This document shows positions 19,104-28,789 of a stretch of DNA of 57,135 bases, piece by piece. The position numbers and the translations under genes were made by a program. This DNA comes from an uncultured Desulfovibrionaceae bacterium. Lineage in GTDB: Bacteria > Desulfobacterota > Desulfovibrionia > Desulfovibrionales > Desulfovibrionaceae. The notes beneath the pieces were generated by a model that worked only from the letters and a program-made list of their open reading frames with translations, was not told the DNA's origin and did not search any database. Positions within the stretch are counted from its first letter, which is position 1, and each line of letters starts with the position of its first letter. The stretch spans positions 1 through 57,135 of the forward strand of contig CALUUT010000026.1 in NCBI GenBank assembly GCA_944324045.1, given 5' to 3'.

Positions 19104-20072
19104 TCAGCCGCCTTTCCGGTCCTGGAAACCGGTATGGAGTCTGGTTGCCAGCCATTCCAGACACAGGGCCGGATTGACGGATGCTTCAAGGGATTCCAGG
19201 CAATGATTGAGCGTTTCGTCGAGCCGGCGCAGGGCATGCAGATCAAGCTCGCTGAAAATATGTTCCGTTGCGATGCCGCCTATTATAGCTTGCGCAAGTT
19301 GTCTTTGCAAATTCGCGACCAATCGGGCGACTGTATTTTTATCCAGCGCGCCCTTGATTGAAGTGTGCGAAAATAGCCCCTTGCCGGTGCGCAGAAAGTT
19401 TTGCAGGGCTTCTTTCCAGTTTTCAATATCGGAGTCTGTTTCCTGCGAACCGGGTTGCGGCCAGGCCAGAGTCAATATCCAGGAGCGGGAAACCAGCGTG
19501 GGCAGGAGGCGTTCGCGTTGAGGCGCGGTCAGAATAAAACAGGTGCCCGGACGCGGCTCTTCCAGAATTTTCAATTGTGAATTAGCCGCGTCATTTCCCA
19601 TGGACTGCGCTTCCAGCAGCAGCACGACGCGGGTGCGCGCATGACGCGGCGGTTCGCCCAGCGTGGCGCGCACAGCCCGCAGATCGCCTATTTTGATGCT
19701 TTGCTCGCGTCCGTCAAAGAGGAAAAAGTCATGATGCCGTTCTTCCAGGAAGCGACGGCAGGAGTCGCAGGCAAAACAGGGCGTCGGGCCGCGGTTTTCG
19801 CAGTTAAGAAGACAGGCCCAGTATAAAGAGAAAGCGGCGCGTTCCATCACCGTGCCGCCTTCCAGAAGAAGCGTCTGCGGCGCCTTCTGGACCAGACGCG
19901 CCATAAAGCAGCGCACTCGTTCATTATGAGGGAGCGCGCTCAGCGCCGTCAACGTGTCGGGACTGGGGAGTCGCGGACAGTCGTCCTGCGCCGGTCGTGC
20001 GGCCGCGCCATTTTTGGATGCCGTCCCGGTTTTCCCGGCGCGGGCTCCAGAAACGGAATCGGCCGCACGCAT
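19104..20072 (-). CDS. holB: HolB, DNA polymerase III delta' subunit
   Basis: A clamp-loader AAA+ subunit that helps place the sliding clamp. The start at 20072 (MRAADSVSGARAG) is supported by GGGAG eight bases upstream and lies two bases past the purA stop; it gives 322 residues. A zinc-binding cluster C-x8-C-x2-C-x2-C (NCENRGPTPCFACDSC) is followed by VVLLLEAQSMGNDAANSQLK and ILEEPRPGTCFIL. The P-loop is degenerate (LLLEGGTVMERAA, no GKT), as is usual for delta', which does not hydrolyse ATP. It appears coupled to purA. Confidence 0.88.
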   Translation of the reverse strand: MRAADSVSGARAGKTGTASKNGAAARPAQDDCPRLPSPDTLTALSALPHNERVRCFMARLVQKAPQTLLLEGGTVMERAAFSLYWACLLNCENRGPTPCFACDSCRRFLEERHHDFFLFDGREQSIKIGDLRAVRATLGEPPRHARTRVVLLLEAQSMGNDAANSQLKILEEPRPGTCFILTAPQRERLLPTLVSRSWILTLAWPQPGSQETDSDIENWKEALQNFLRTGKGLFSHTSIKGALDKNTVARLVANLQRQLAQAIIGGIATEHIFSELDLHALRRLDETLNHCLESLEASVNPALCLEWLATRLHTGFQDRKGG

Positions 20073-20073
20073 A

Positions 20074-21363
20074 CTATGCTCCCGCCTTTCTGGAAAAGGT
20101 CTCGTCGCGGTCCGGACCGACGGAAACAATGGTTACTGGCACTCCGAGCAGTTCCTCAACGCGGCGCACATATGCCTGCACCGGCGCAGGAAGCTCTTCC
20201 CATGCGCCGATATGCCGCAAAGGCGTATTCCATCCGGGAAGCGTCTCATATATCGGAACGACCTCAGCCAGCGCATTATGCGTCTGCGGAGGATAGAGAT
20301 AGGATCTTCCTTTATATTCATAGGCGGTCGCCATTTTTATTTCGTCAAGTCCGGTAAGCACGTCCAGTTTGGTAAAAGCGATTTCCGTAAGGCCGCACAG
20401 GCGGACGGTTTCGCGCAAAAGAGCGATGTCCAGCCAGCCGCAGCGTCGCACCCGGCCTGTGGTCGCGCCCACTTCCGCGCCGCATGTTTGAAGATGAGCG
20501 CCGGTTTCATCGAAAAGTTCCGTGGGAAACGGTCCTGTGCCCACGCGGGTGGTGTAGGCCTTGACGATGCCCATAACGCGGTCAAGCATGGATGCCGGAA
20601 CGCCGCACCCGGCGGCTGCATTGCTGGCGACGGTATTCGAGGAGGTCACAAAGGGATAGGTTCCATGGTCCACGTCAAGATGAACGCCCTGGGCGCCTTC
20701 GAACATGATGTTTTTTCCCTTGGCCGCGCCGTCCATGATTTCTGAGGATACGTCGGTGAGATGGGGAATAAGTCTGGCTCCAGCGGCCATGACTTCATCA
20801 AACACCGCCCCGGCCTTTAGTTCCGGTTTTCCGTACATGGCAAGCAGTGCGTTTTTTTCCGGAAGCGCCAGTTCAATTTTGCGCCGCACGACGTCCGGCT
20901 CGCACAAATCGGCGGCCCGGATGCCTGTGCGGCCGACGCGATCTTCATAGCAGGGGCCGATTCCGCGCCCTGTGGTCCCGATGCGGTTGGCCGCGGATTT
21001 GGCTTTTTCACGCGCAATGTCAAGAGCCCTGTGATAGGGCATGATAATGTGGGTTTTATAGCTGATTTTGAGACGGGCGGGGCTGATCTCGACGCCTTTT
21101 GCCGCAAGCGTATCCATTTCCTGGCAGAAAACTGTCGGGTCGAGAACCACTCCGTTTCCGATGAGGCACACCTTGCCGGGGTGCAAAATTCCGGAAGGGA
21201 TGAGGTGCAAGATATATTGCTCGCCGCCGACGATCACCGTGTGCCCGGCATTGTTGCCGCCTTGAAAGCGGACAATGATATCCATGTCCCCGGAAAGCAG
21301 GTCTACGAGCTTCCCCTTTCCCTCATCGCCCCATTGGGCGCCCACAATGACTAAATTTGACAT
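20074..21363 (-). CDS. purA: PurA, adenylosuccinate synthetase
   Basis: Joins IMP and aspartate using GTP in AMP synthesis. Starting at 21363 ([18 protein letters not shown]) with AAGGAGAAATT just upstream, it has 429 residues. GDEGKGK (12-18) is the nucleotide loop, with Asp13 as catalytic base; GNNAGHT contains the catalytic His; [13 protein letters not shown] is the aspartate loop, and [10 protein letters not shown] follows. All expected residues are present. It is transcribed ahead of holB with a two-base gap. Confidence 0.98.
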   Translation of the reverse strand: MSNLVIVGAQWGDEGKGKLVDLLSGDMDIIVRFQGGNNAGHTVIVGGEQYILHLIPSGILHPGKVCLIGNGVVLDPTVFCQEMDTLAAKGVEISPARLKISYKTHIIMPYHRALDIAREKAKSAANRIGTTGRGIGPCYEDRVGRTGIRAADLCEPDVVRRKIELALPEKNALLAMYGKPELKAGAVFDEVMAAGARLIPHLTDVSSEIMDGAAKGKNIMFEGAQGVHLDVDHGTYPFVTSSNTVASNAAAGCGVPASMLDRVMGIVKAYTTRVGTGPFPTELFDETGAHLQTCGAEVGATTGRVRRCGWLDIALLRETVRLCGLTEIAFTKLDVLTGLDEIKMATAYEYKGRSYLYPPQTHNALAEVVPIYETLPGWNTPLRHIGAWEELPAPVQAYVRRVEELLGVPVTIVSVGPDRDETFSRKAGA

Positions 21364-21553
21364 TAATTTCTCCTTATGCCAAAAGACTTGCGACGATGAA
21401 GTCAAACGCGCACAAAATGGCAAGGTATCCTAAGAAAGCATTGCCGCAAAGTCAATTAATCTGTGCTGTCCTCTTTGCGGGATTCCGTTTTCTCTCTCCG
21501 TTTTCGTCTGATTCCCGCGTCCGGTTGCCTTAGGCCATACCCCCGCTGACCAT

Positions 21554-23053
21554 ATGAAGCTGTTTCATTTTCGCTTTTTTTTGACGCTGTTTTTGATTCT
21601 TGCCGCGTTTATCGGCGTGGGGGCTGCTCTTTTTGTTGCAATCAGAGACGCGGGGCCAGACATGCGTTTGTTTATGGTTCGCCAGAGCGTGGATGGATAC
21701 CGGGCCATGACGAAGCGTTTTTTGCGTGTGGCTATTCCCTATAAATCCAGACTTTCCGGCGAGCTTTCTCCTTATGGGCCAGGCTTTGAACTGGAACTTT
21801 TGGATTATTTGCGTCTTGAGGCGGGCGTTGATCTGCGTTTGATCGAGGTTCCGACCTTGACTGAAGCGCTTCAGCTTTTAAGGGACGAGGTCGTTGATAT
21901 GGCGGCCGGATTCGCTGTTCCGGACGACGTTCTTACAGATGCCGCATTTGTCGCCGGACCGCCCTATTATGATGTGCGCGCTGTGCTTTTAAGCGTCCGG
22001 CCACGGCCGGAAAAAAAGGCCCGTACGGTTTTGTTTTCAGATAAGGCGCTTATGGTCGTGCTTGACGAAGCCGCGCGTATGGAAGCGATGCCTGAAAAGG
22101 TTGAGTTTGTTCCGGAGGAGCAGGAGATTTTCAAGCGGCTTGCGCGCAAGGAGAGTTCGCACGCGCTTATGGATTATCGAGACGCACGGGTCTGGTCGCC
22201 GTTTTTTCCGCGTCTGAACAGCGTTGCGCACTCTTTTGGTCAGCCTGCGGCGCACCGCTGGATATGGCGGGCAGACGTCGCAGGCATGAGCGAAATTGTG
22301 ATGTCGTTTTGGCGGAACAGAGGGCGCGATGGATTGCTTGAAGAGCTTGAAGAGCGTTATTTTGGCTTTTTCCCCAGAAAAGTGAACAAGATGGAAGTCA
22401 ACGCGCTTTTGAAGGTGCTGAAGCGTACATTGCAGACCTATTACACGCCTATAGTCCGGGCTGCGCGGGAATACGACATTGATCCGCTTCTTTTGACCGC
22501 GCTGATTTTTCAGGAATCACACTTTAATCCGGATGCGTGCAGCTTTACAGGGGTCCGCGGCATCATGCAGCTTACAGAGCGCACTGCAGCGGCCCTTGGA
22601 GTGGACAGGCGCAACCCGGTTCAAAGCATCCACGGCGGCGCAAAATATCTCCGCCAGATGTGGGACTCGTTGGACGAAGACGCTTTAAACCCATGGGACC
22701 GCTGGTTTTTCACGCTTGCAGGATATAATCAGGGTATGGGGCATCTTAATGACGCCATAGCGCTTGCCAAAGCCCGCAAGGATAAAACCGGCAAAAACGA
22801 ATCCCTTACCTGGCGGGACTTGCGGCACATATATCCCTTACTGACTCAGCAGAAGTTTTACTCCCGGACGCGGCATGGCTATTGCCGCGGATATGAAGCC
22901 GTCAATTTTGTGGATCATGTTCGGTTTTACTATTATGTGCTAAACGGTCTCATCGTTCTTGACCGGCCGGAAGCTCAGTATCTTGCACCGTTGCTTAGAG
23001 GCATGCCCGATATCTGGCCCGGCGCCGTCCCTTCCGTCGTCGTTCGCAAATGA
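21554..23053 (+). CDS. MltF-like membrane-bound lytic transglycosylase
   Basis: Cleaves peptidoglycan glycan strands to form 1,6-anhydro ends. Residues 10-32 are an uncleaved-looking hydrophobic signal or membrane anchor. Residues 55-270 are a periplasmic solute-binding (SBP_bac_3) domain: FLRVAIPYKSRLSGEL, GFELELLDYL and VVDMAAGFAVPDD. Residues 295-470 are the SLT domain with the catalytic Glu321 in FQESHFNPDA, GVRGIMQLTERTAAALGV and FTLAGYNQGMGHL. The order matches MltF, in which the binding domain regulates the catalytic one. It is divergent from purA, with which it shares the 190-base promoter region; no strong ribosome site is visible. Confidence 0.9.
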   Translation: MKLFHFRFFLTLFLILAAFIGVGAALFVAIRDAGPDMRLFMVRQSVDGYRAMTKRFLRVAIPYKSRLSGELSPYGPGFELELLDYLRLEAGVDLRLIEVPTLTEALQLLRDEVVDMAAGFAVPDDVLTDAAFVAGPPYYDVRAVLLSVRPRPEKKARTVLFSDKALMVVLDEAARMEAMPEKVEFVPEEQEIFKRLARKESSHALMDYRDARVWSPFFPRLNSVAHSFGQPAAHRWIWRADVAGMSEIVMSFWRNRGRDGLLEELEERYFGFFPRKVNKMEVNALLKVLKRTLQTYYTPIVRAAREYDIDPLLLTALIFQESHFNPDACSFTGVRGIMQLTERTAAALGVDRRNPVQSIHGGAKYLRQMWDSLDEDALNPWDRWFFTLAGYNQGMGHLNDAIALAKARKDKTGKNESLTWRDLRHIYPLLTQQKFYSRTRHGYCRGYEAVNFVDHVRFYYYVLNGLIVLDRPEAQYLAPLLRGMPDIWPGAVPSVVVRK

Positions 23054-23299
23054 ACCTTGAGCATGCGCGGACGGCGCGTTTTCTGTTCCCGCTTTGACGG
23101 ATTGGGACCAGTAGTAATTGAAAAGCTGATTTTTCCAGCGCATGGCCTGCACCATGGACAGAGCGAGAACCGCTTCTTCCCATGCCTTGCTTGGTTCAAA
23201 GCGTTCGACGCGGGCGACCAGCGAATCCCACAGGGATGTCAGGGAGGATTCATCCAGGCAGTTTAGTTGATGAGCCAGTTTTTGCAGCATTTTTTCCAT
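22940..23299 (-). CDS. Small conserved hypothetical protein
   Basis: The 119-residue product starts MEKMLQKLAHQLNCLDESSL with AGGAG upstream. It contains a helical segment with several Trp (LWDSLVARVERFEPSKAWEE, then MVQAMRWKNQLFNYYWSQS). The C-terminal 38 residues overlap the 3' end of the transglycosylase on the other strand and look low in information, so conservation probably ends near residue 75. I recall similar short cytoplasmic proteins in Desulfovibrio but no function. It stands divergent to the AICAR transformylase gene. The overlapping tail could also be a drifted stop codon. Confidence 0.6.
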   Translation of the reverse strand: MEKMLQKLAHQLNCLDESSLTSLWDSLVARVERFEPSKAWEEAVLALSMVQAMRWKNQLFNYYWSQSVKAGTENAPSAHAQGSFANDDGRDGAGPDIGHASKQRCKILSFRPVKNDETV

Positions 23300-23608
23300 G
23301 AGACGCTTTTCTCCTGCGTTTTTGCTTCACGCCGTTTTCCCCTGGTCCGGCACGGCCTTTTCACGATTCGGATGCACCATAAACATTCTTGCAGCGCATC
23401 GCAAGGGCGGGAAGCATCCGTCGCTTTTTTGTCCAAAACAGGTTATGTTCGCCGGACTCCTGGTTTTTCGCTCCATCCTTATTTTTTCCGGAAAATTGAC
23501 CGGGGGCCGCGTTTTGCGGCGGCCGGCAAATGGAAATTGTCTCTATCCACGGCCTGTGGTACACTGCCCGCCATTCAATGTTCATACATCAACTATCTGG
23601 AGTATTCA

Positions 23609-24904
23609 ATGTCGAGCAACACAGGGCCTGCAAAGAATTTGAAAAACATGTACCGTGTTCTGACAAAGGACGCGTTCCCCGATACAATGAAAATCACGCT
23701 TGGGGAAAATGAGCTCGTGTATGAAAAAAGGACCTGGACCATTGATGGGGAGCACAGGGGGCTGCGTTATGGGGAAAATCCTGATCAGCCTGCGGCTCTT
23801 TATGAATTGAAAAAGGGAAGCCTTGTGCTGGACGGGGTGGAATATCGCGGCCCGGGCTGCGGCCTGGTCTCTGCGTTGACCGAAGAGAACATGATTCAGG
23901 CCGGAAAGCATCCCGGCAAGACCAATCTTACCGATGTTGACAATGGCATCAACATGCTGCAGTACCTGTGCGCCCGCCCAGCGGCGCTTATCCTAAAGCA
24001 TAATAATCCTTCCGGCGCGGCATGGTCTGATGAAGGCGTGGCCGTCGCTTTGGAAAAGGCGTATATGTCCGACCGCATAGCGGCGTTCGGCGGCGCGGTG
24101 GTCGTGAACCGGCCTTTGGACAAGAATGCCGCCGAACTGATTGACAGCGCTTATTTTGAGGTCGTGGCCGCGCCGGATTTTGAACCCGGCGTAACGGATA
24201 TCCTGCGCCGCCGGAAAAATTTGCGTATTTTGCGCATACCGGGCATGGGGCGCCTTGAGGAATTCGCAGGCATGCCCTTTCTTGATGTGAAAAGCCTGAC
24301 GGATGGCGGGATTGTGCTCCAAAAATCCTTTGTGAGCCGTATTCGCACTGTGGACGACTTTTTGCCTGCGTCCGCTGAAAAGGACGGCGTCGTCGTGACC
24401 GCGCGCAAGCCCACAAAGCAGGAAGCTTTGGATTTGCTTTTTGCCTGGTCCGTGGAGGCCGGGGTCACGTCCAATTCCGGTATCTTCGCCAAGGACGGCG
24501 CGACCGTGGCCATTGGAACCGGGGAGCAGGATCGGGTCGGATGCGTGGAGCTTGCCATTCATAAGGCGTATACGAAATATGCCGACGCCTTGAGTTTTGG
24601 CCGCAAAGGCTTGTCCATTTACGAATTGGGCCGCAGGGCCGCTTCAGACAAGGATGCGGCAAAGCTGCTCGCCCAGATTAAGGAAGAAACCGCGCAGGCC
24701 AGAGGCGGTCTTCCAGGAACAGTGCTTGTTTCGGACGGTTTTTTTCCGTTCCGGGACGGCGTGGATACGGCTCTTGCCCAGGGCGTGACCGCAATAGCCC
24801 AGCCCGGCGGCTCTCTGCGGGACAGCGAAGTCATTGCGGCGGTTAATGAATCCGTGCCTCAGGCGGCCATGGTTTTTACCGGTCAGCGCTCTTTTAAGCA
24901 CTGA
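23609..24904 (+). CDS. AICAR transformylase (formyltransferase domain only)
   Basis: Transfers a formyl group to AICAR, the next to last step of IMP synthesis. The ATG at 23609 (MSSNTGPAKNLKNMY) has TGGAG seven bases upstream; 431 residues. RYGENPDQPAALYE (53-66) and the catalytic KHNNPSG (Lys130, His131) are diagnostic, along with SDRIAAFGGAVVVNRP, SNSGIFAKDG and VLVSDGFFPFRDGVD. The usual PurH N-terminal IMP cyclohydrolase domain is missing, so cyclization must be done by a separate protein, an arrangement known in Desulfovibrio. The motif has Ser where most enzymes have Cys (NNPCG). Confidence 0.9.
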   Translation: MSSNTGPAKNLKNMYRVLTKDAFPDTMKITLGENELVYEKRTWTIDGEHRGLRYGENPDQPAALYELKKGSLVLDGVEYRGPGCGLVSALTEENMIQAGKHPGKTNLTDVDNGINMLQYLCARPAALILKHNNPSGAAWSDEGVAVALEKAYMSDRIAAFGGAVVVNRPLDKNAAELIDSAYFEVVAAPDFEPGVTDILRRRKNLRILRIPGMGRLEEFAGMPFLDVKSLTDGGIVLQKSFVSRIRTVDDFLPASAEKDGVVVTARKPTKQEALDLLFAWSVEAGVTSNSGIFAKDGATVAIGTGEQDRVGCVELAIHKAYTKYADALSFGRKGLSIYELGRRAASDKDAAKLLAQIKEETAQARGGLPGTVLVSDGFFPFRDGVDTALAQGVTAIAQPGGSLRDSEVIAAVNESVPQAAMVFTGQRSFKH

Positions 24905-25001
24905 TAAGCATGCGTCCGGTTTTAGGAACGATTTTCTTGCGCTTTTGAAATAAAAGCGGAGTGAACAGCATTCATATTTGCAAAAGGCAGTTTGTTTTTT
25001 C

Positions 25002-26486
25002 ATGACGCATGAGGAACTTCATGCCCGTTTTTTGGAGATGGAGGGCAACGCGGCGGAGATTGCCGGCGCATTCGTCGTGAATGGAATGCAGGCATGGCCG
25101 TGTCTGCGTCTGGCCATGCTGCACAACTTCGCCCTGCATCCCGAAGGCGGACCGTATATCCACAGGGCGGACGGTTTCGCGGGGGGAATCTACAGAAGCG
25201 TGCGGGATTTTTCCGCACAGACCTGGGAGATGTTTGCCAATGCGCCTAAAAACGCCTGTCTTTTGCCTGTATGGTTTCGCCCCCGAACATGGCCGCTTGA
25301 AGGGCGTGAATATTGCCCCTGCGTTGATCCTGTGGCTGAAGAGGCGGAAAAACTGGGATTGACGGCGGTGCGCATACAGCATGGAAGCGCGGCGGCGCCT
25401 TTTCCAGAAAAGGCATATGCCGGCTTGACGCTGAATGTCCCTTTGCCTGTGCGCCGCGACGCCTTTGTTCCGTATTCCGGGCTTCAGCATATCTGCGCCT
25501 ACAAAGAGTATTTCCGTTTGTGCCGTAAATACGGCCTGCCGCGCGTAAGCGAGCTTTTTGTGCTCCAGACTGTCGAACTTGTGCGCGCTTATGCGGCGCT
25601 TTATGAAAAGGCGCTTACGCTTATGCAGCCACGGATGGTGTGTTTGCATTGGTACCTGGAGCCTGAAAAAATGGGGCTGGCGTCGGCCTGTCGCAAACTG
25701 GGCGTTCCATGCGTGGAGTATCAGCATGGGATTCAGGAATGGCCGAATCTTGCCTATGACTTTCAATATTTTCCGAAAAATGGCTTTGACTGCGTGCCGG
25801 AATGGTTTTTCCACTGGGGCGAGTTTTCCGCAAAACGCATGCAGAGCCGCCTGGCCGGACAGGCGTATCATAAGGCGACTATCGCCGGTTTGCCGGAGTA
25901 TCTGGCATGGAAAGAGGGACGCATTGTTGAAGACCCGAACATGCTTGAACGATTCAATCAACGGATAAGGGGCAAAAAAGCCGTAACCGTGGCGTTTCCG
26001 CTGATGGTTCCTGAGGCGCGTTTCCGCGCGCTTGAAGAAGCGATCATTCTGTCGCCGGATGACTGGATATGGCTTTTGCGCCAGCATCCGCGCGACATGT
26101 ACCGGGAAGAGAAACGGCTTGCCGTGCCTGAATCCAAAATAGAACGCGCGTGCAGCTCCATGCTGAACGTGCACACGGTTCTTTCCCGAAGCAGGCATCT
26201 GGTTACGGCATGGTCTTCTTGCTCCCATGAGGCGATGTCGTTGCACCATATGCGCGTGACCACTATAAGCAATGCGGGAACGCTGTACTTTAAAGACGCT
26301 GTGGAGCGCGGCGGGATGTGTTTTGCGGATTCGGCGCAGGACATTTTGAACAGTGTGGCTGAAGGCTTCAGTCAATATCCGTACGTTGAGCCCAAGCCGG
26401 CGTATATCGCCACGGACCGCGCTGTTTTAACGGCTGCTTTGGGGCAGGTGCTGGGAGGCGCCGCAGAAAATGAGTACTGTTTTTGA
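25002..26486 (+). CDS. GT-B-like protein, probable surface polysaccharide glycosyltransferase
   Basis: A 494-residue protein with no family that I can name with certainty. The ATG at 25002 (MTHEELHARF) is preferred to a TTG at 24978; the ribosome site (AAGG) is far upstream. CLHWYLEPEKMGLASACRKL, then VPCVEYQHGIQEWPNLAYDF, WLLRQHPRDM and HLVTAWSSCSHEAMSLHHM resemble the donor-binding half of GT-B enzymes acting on capsule or teichoic-like polymers. No signal peptide is seen. It overlaps the RNase II start by 17 bases, suggesting coupling. The enzyme role is inferred from these motifs only. Confidence 0.5.
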   Translation: MTHEELHARFLEMEGNAAEIAGAFVVNGMQAWPCLRLAMLHNFALHPEGGPYIHRADGFAGGIYRSVRDFSAQTWEMFANAPKNACLLPVWFRPRTWPLEGREYCPCVDPVAEEAEKLGLTAVRIQHGSAAAPFPEKAYAGLTLNVPLPVRRDAFVPYSGLQHICAYKEYFRLCRKYGLPRVSELFVLQTVELVRAYAALYEKALTLMQPRMVCLHWYLEPEKMGLASACRKLGVPCVEYQHGIQEWPNLAYDFQYFPKNGFDCVPEWFFHWGEFSAKRMQSRLAGQAYHKATIAGLPEYLAWKEGRIVEDPNMLERFNQRIRGKKAVTVAFPLMVPEARFRALEEAIILSPDDWIWLLRQHPRDMYREEKRLAVPESKIERACSSMLNVHTVLSRSRHLVTAWSSCSHEAMSLHHMRVTTISNAGTLYFKDAVERGGMCFADSAQDILNSVAEGFSQYPYVEPKPAYIATDRAVLTAALGQVLGGAAENEYCF

Positions 26487-28710
26487 TAGGCAGTCCGGGA
26501 TTGTGCGGTATCCCGGCCCGGGCTGCGTCGTGGAATTCATGCAGGGAAATCAGCCGCAGCAGGCTTTTGTTTTGGAAGAAAACAATGGTCAGTTGCGGCT
26601 TTACACCATCGGACGGCGTGAAGCGAAATTGTCCCTGTCGCGCGTGTTGCCCTGGGCCGGGCCGGTGTATTCGCCGGAACGTTCCCGCCAGGATATGCAG
26701 ACGTTGCTTGAGGAACACAGAGACCGGCGCAGAGATAAAAGCGCTTCTATTGATCCTCTGGAACTTTGGAATTTGGCTCAGGGAGAAGTGACTCAGGCGT
26801 CCGCGCAATGGTTTGCGGAACTTTTGTGGCAGTCTCCCGGGGTGGACGATATTGCGGCAATGGGCGCTGTGTTGCTGGAAAACAAAACGCATTTCAAATT
26901 TCAACCGCCTGATTTTGAAATTTACAGCGCAGAGCGGGTGGAGATACGGCTGCGCGAATATGAGGCCGCCCGCATGCGCGAGCAAATGGCAGGCCGCGGA
27001 CAGGTTTTCTTACGGGCATTGTGGGATTCGTTTTGCGCCCGTAAAGTTTCCGGACGGGAAATGCCGTCGCTTGAGCCGGAACTGGAGTCCAGACTTGAAG
27101 CCCTGCTTCGGACCAGAATGGCGGACCCGGATGATCACGACAGCTCCGCAATATGGAAGGAGCTTGTAAAAAGCCTTCCGGACAGCGAGCATCTGCCTAT
27201 GCATCTTCTCCAGGCATGGGGCAAGATTCCGGCGCATTACAACTTTTGGCTGGACAGGGCGGATTACGCGCCGAAAGATGCATGGTCCAGCGCATTTGCG
27301 GAAGAAATCAACGCCGTGCGCGCGGCTGCGGCGGACGCGTCTTTGGAAGCATCGGAAGACTTGGACGCGCAGCCTCTGATCAGCATTGATTCCGCAACGA
27401 CCATGGATATCGATGATGCCTTTCATGTGCGCAAAAACAGCGACGGCACATTCCGGGTCGTTGTGGCGCTTGCCAACCCGGCCGGTTTCTGGCCGTTTGG
27501 CTCCGCTCTTGACCGTGCGGTCCTGCGCCGGGGCACAAGTATATATTTGCCCGAGGCCACGCATCACATGCTTCCCGAAGTGTTTGGCGCGGGCTGCTTT
27601 TCCATGAAATCAGGCCGCGTTTTGCCGTCTTTTTTTGTGGATGCGACCATAAGCGCGCAGGGAGAGCTTTTGCGTTGCGAGCCGCGTAGCGGCGCGGCGC
27701 GCATTGCCGCCAATCTGACGTATGAGGCCTGTGAGATTGCGGTTAATGAAAGTGCAAAAAGCGTGCAAGGCGTCCATGAAGAAGCGATATCATTGCCGAA
27801 CGAGAAGAACGCCCTGGATGCCGCAAGCGTCGCGGTCGCTCCGGTTTGCACGCCTGAGGCTGTGGAAGCGGCCAGACCCTATGTGGACATGCTGCTTGTC
27901 GCTGAAGAATTGTCGCATCTGCTTCAGGCGCAGAGGCTTGCGCGCGGCGCGGTGATCATTGAACGGCCGGACCCGCAGGTCGTGCTGCACGGCGAAGGCG
28001 CGGACGTGACGGTGGAGATTGTGCCGGGGTCTTACTGCCCGCGTATGCAGCTTGCGGTGAGCGAGATCATGATTCTGGCCAATTCAGGCATGGCTGAATG
28101 GGCGAAAAGTCATAATGTGGCGTTGCTGCACCGGACGCAGGATGTGGCCGTGCCGCGTGAATATTCCGGAATATGGTCGCGGCCGCAGGATATAGCCCGT
28201 GTGGTCAAGGTTCTGTCTTCCGCTCTTCTGGAGGTGTCTCCCCGTCCTCATGCGGGAATCGGCGTTCCCTGTTATTGCCCGATAACGTCGCCGTTACGGC
28301 GTTATACGGATTTGTTGAATGAAGCGCAGATATTGTCTGTTTTGTCCGGCAACGGTCCGCGCTGGAGCGCTGAAGACTTAAACACGCTTTTGCCCTTGCT
28401 TAATGTCCGCCTTGAGGCGGCCGGGCAGATGCAGCGTTTCAGGCCGCGTTACTGGAAGCTTGTTTTTTTCCGGCAGAAGGGCGATAAATACTGGCATTCC
28501 GGGGTCGTCAGCGAGGAAAATGACGCCTTTGTCACGGTGGCCATGCCGCAATATCAGATTTTGGTCCGGGGCCGCAGAAATTTGTTTGGCGATAAGGTTA
28601 TTCCCGGTTCGCCTGTTGAAGTGCGCATCGGCAAGGTCAATCCCCTGACCAATGACATGACGGTGCTTGATGCGCGCGAGCCGGAAGAATTTCAGGGCAT
28701 GGCCCCGTAA
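26470..28710 (+). CDS. Ribonuclease II family exoribonuclease
   Basis: Degrades RNA from the 3' end. Residues 1-60 form a small beta domain (FDRQSGIVRYPGPGCVVEF); cold-shock-like and linker regions follow. The RNB domain begins with PLISIDSATTMDIDDAFHV (about residues 301-319), whose aspartates bind the metals, then ALDRAVLRRGTSIYLP and the conserved ITSPLRRYTDL near residue 614. A C-terminal S1-like segment (YWHSGVVSEENDAFVTVAMP) ends the protein. At 746 residues it is longer than E. coli RNase II. The start has GGGAGG 11 bases upstream. RNase II or RNase R cannot be decided from sequence. Confidence 0.9.
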   Translation: MSTVFDRQSGIVRYPGPGCVVEFMQGNQPQQAFVLEENNGQLRLYTIGRREAKLSLSRVLPWAGPVYSPERSRQDMQTLLEEHRDRRRDKSASIDPLELWNLAQGEVTQASAQWFAELLWQSPGVDDIAAMGAVLLENKTHFKFQPPDFEIYSAERVEIRLREYEAARMREQMAGRGQVFLRALWDSFCARKVSGREMPSLEPELESRLEALLRTRMADPDDHDSSAIWKELVKSLPDSEHLPMHLLQAWGKIPAHYNFWLDRADYAPKDAWSSAFAEEINAVRAAAADASLEASEDLDAQPLISIDSATTMDIDDAFHVRKNSDGTFRVVVALANPAGFWPFGSALDRAVLRRGTSIYLPEATHHMLPEVFGAGCFSMKSGRVLPSFFVDATISAQGELLRCEPRSGAARIAANLTYEACEIAVNESAKSVQGVHEEAISLPNEKNALDAASVAVAPVCTPEAVEAARPYVDMLLVAEELSHLLQAQRLARGAVIIERPDPQVVLHGEGADVTVEIVPGSYCPRMQLAVSEIMILANSGMAEWAKSHNVALLHRTQDVAVPREYSGIWSRPQDIARVVKVLSSALLEVSPRPHAGIGVPCYCPITSPLRRYTDLLNEAQILSVLSGNGPRWSAEDLNTLLPLLNVRLEAAGQMQRFRPRYWKLVFFRQKGDKYWHSGVVSEENDAFVTVAMPQYQILVRGRRNLFGDKVIPGSPVEVRIGKVNPLTNDMTVLDAREPEEFQGMAP

Positions 28711-28789
28711 CGTTTGCGCTTGCTTAGAGCGAGGGCGGCGGGCCGGGAAGAGGAAGCCGCCCCTTTGTTTTTCCGAAAATCTGCGATGT

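Noticed and set aside
24978-25001. TTG start for the GT-B-like gene
   Set aside because: No ribosome site before it; the ATG at 25002 is a better codon although its own site is weak.
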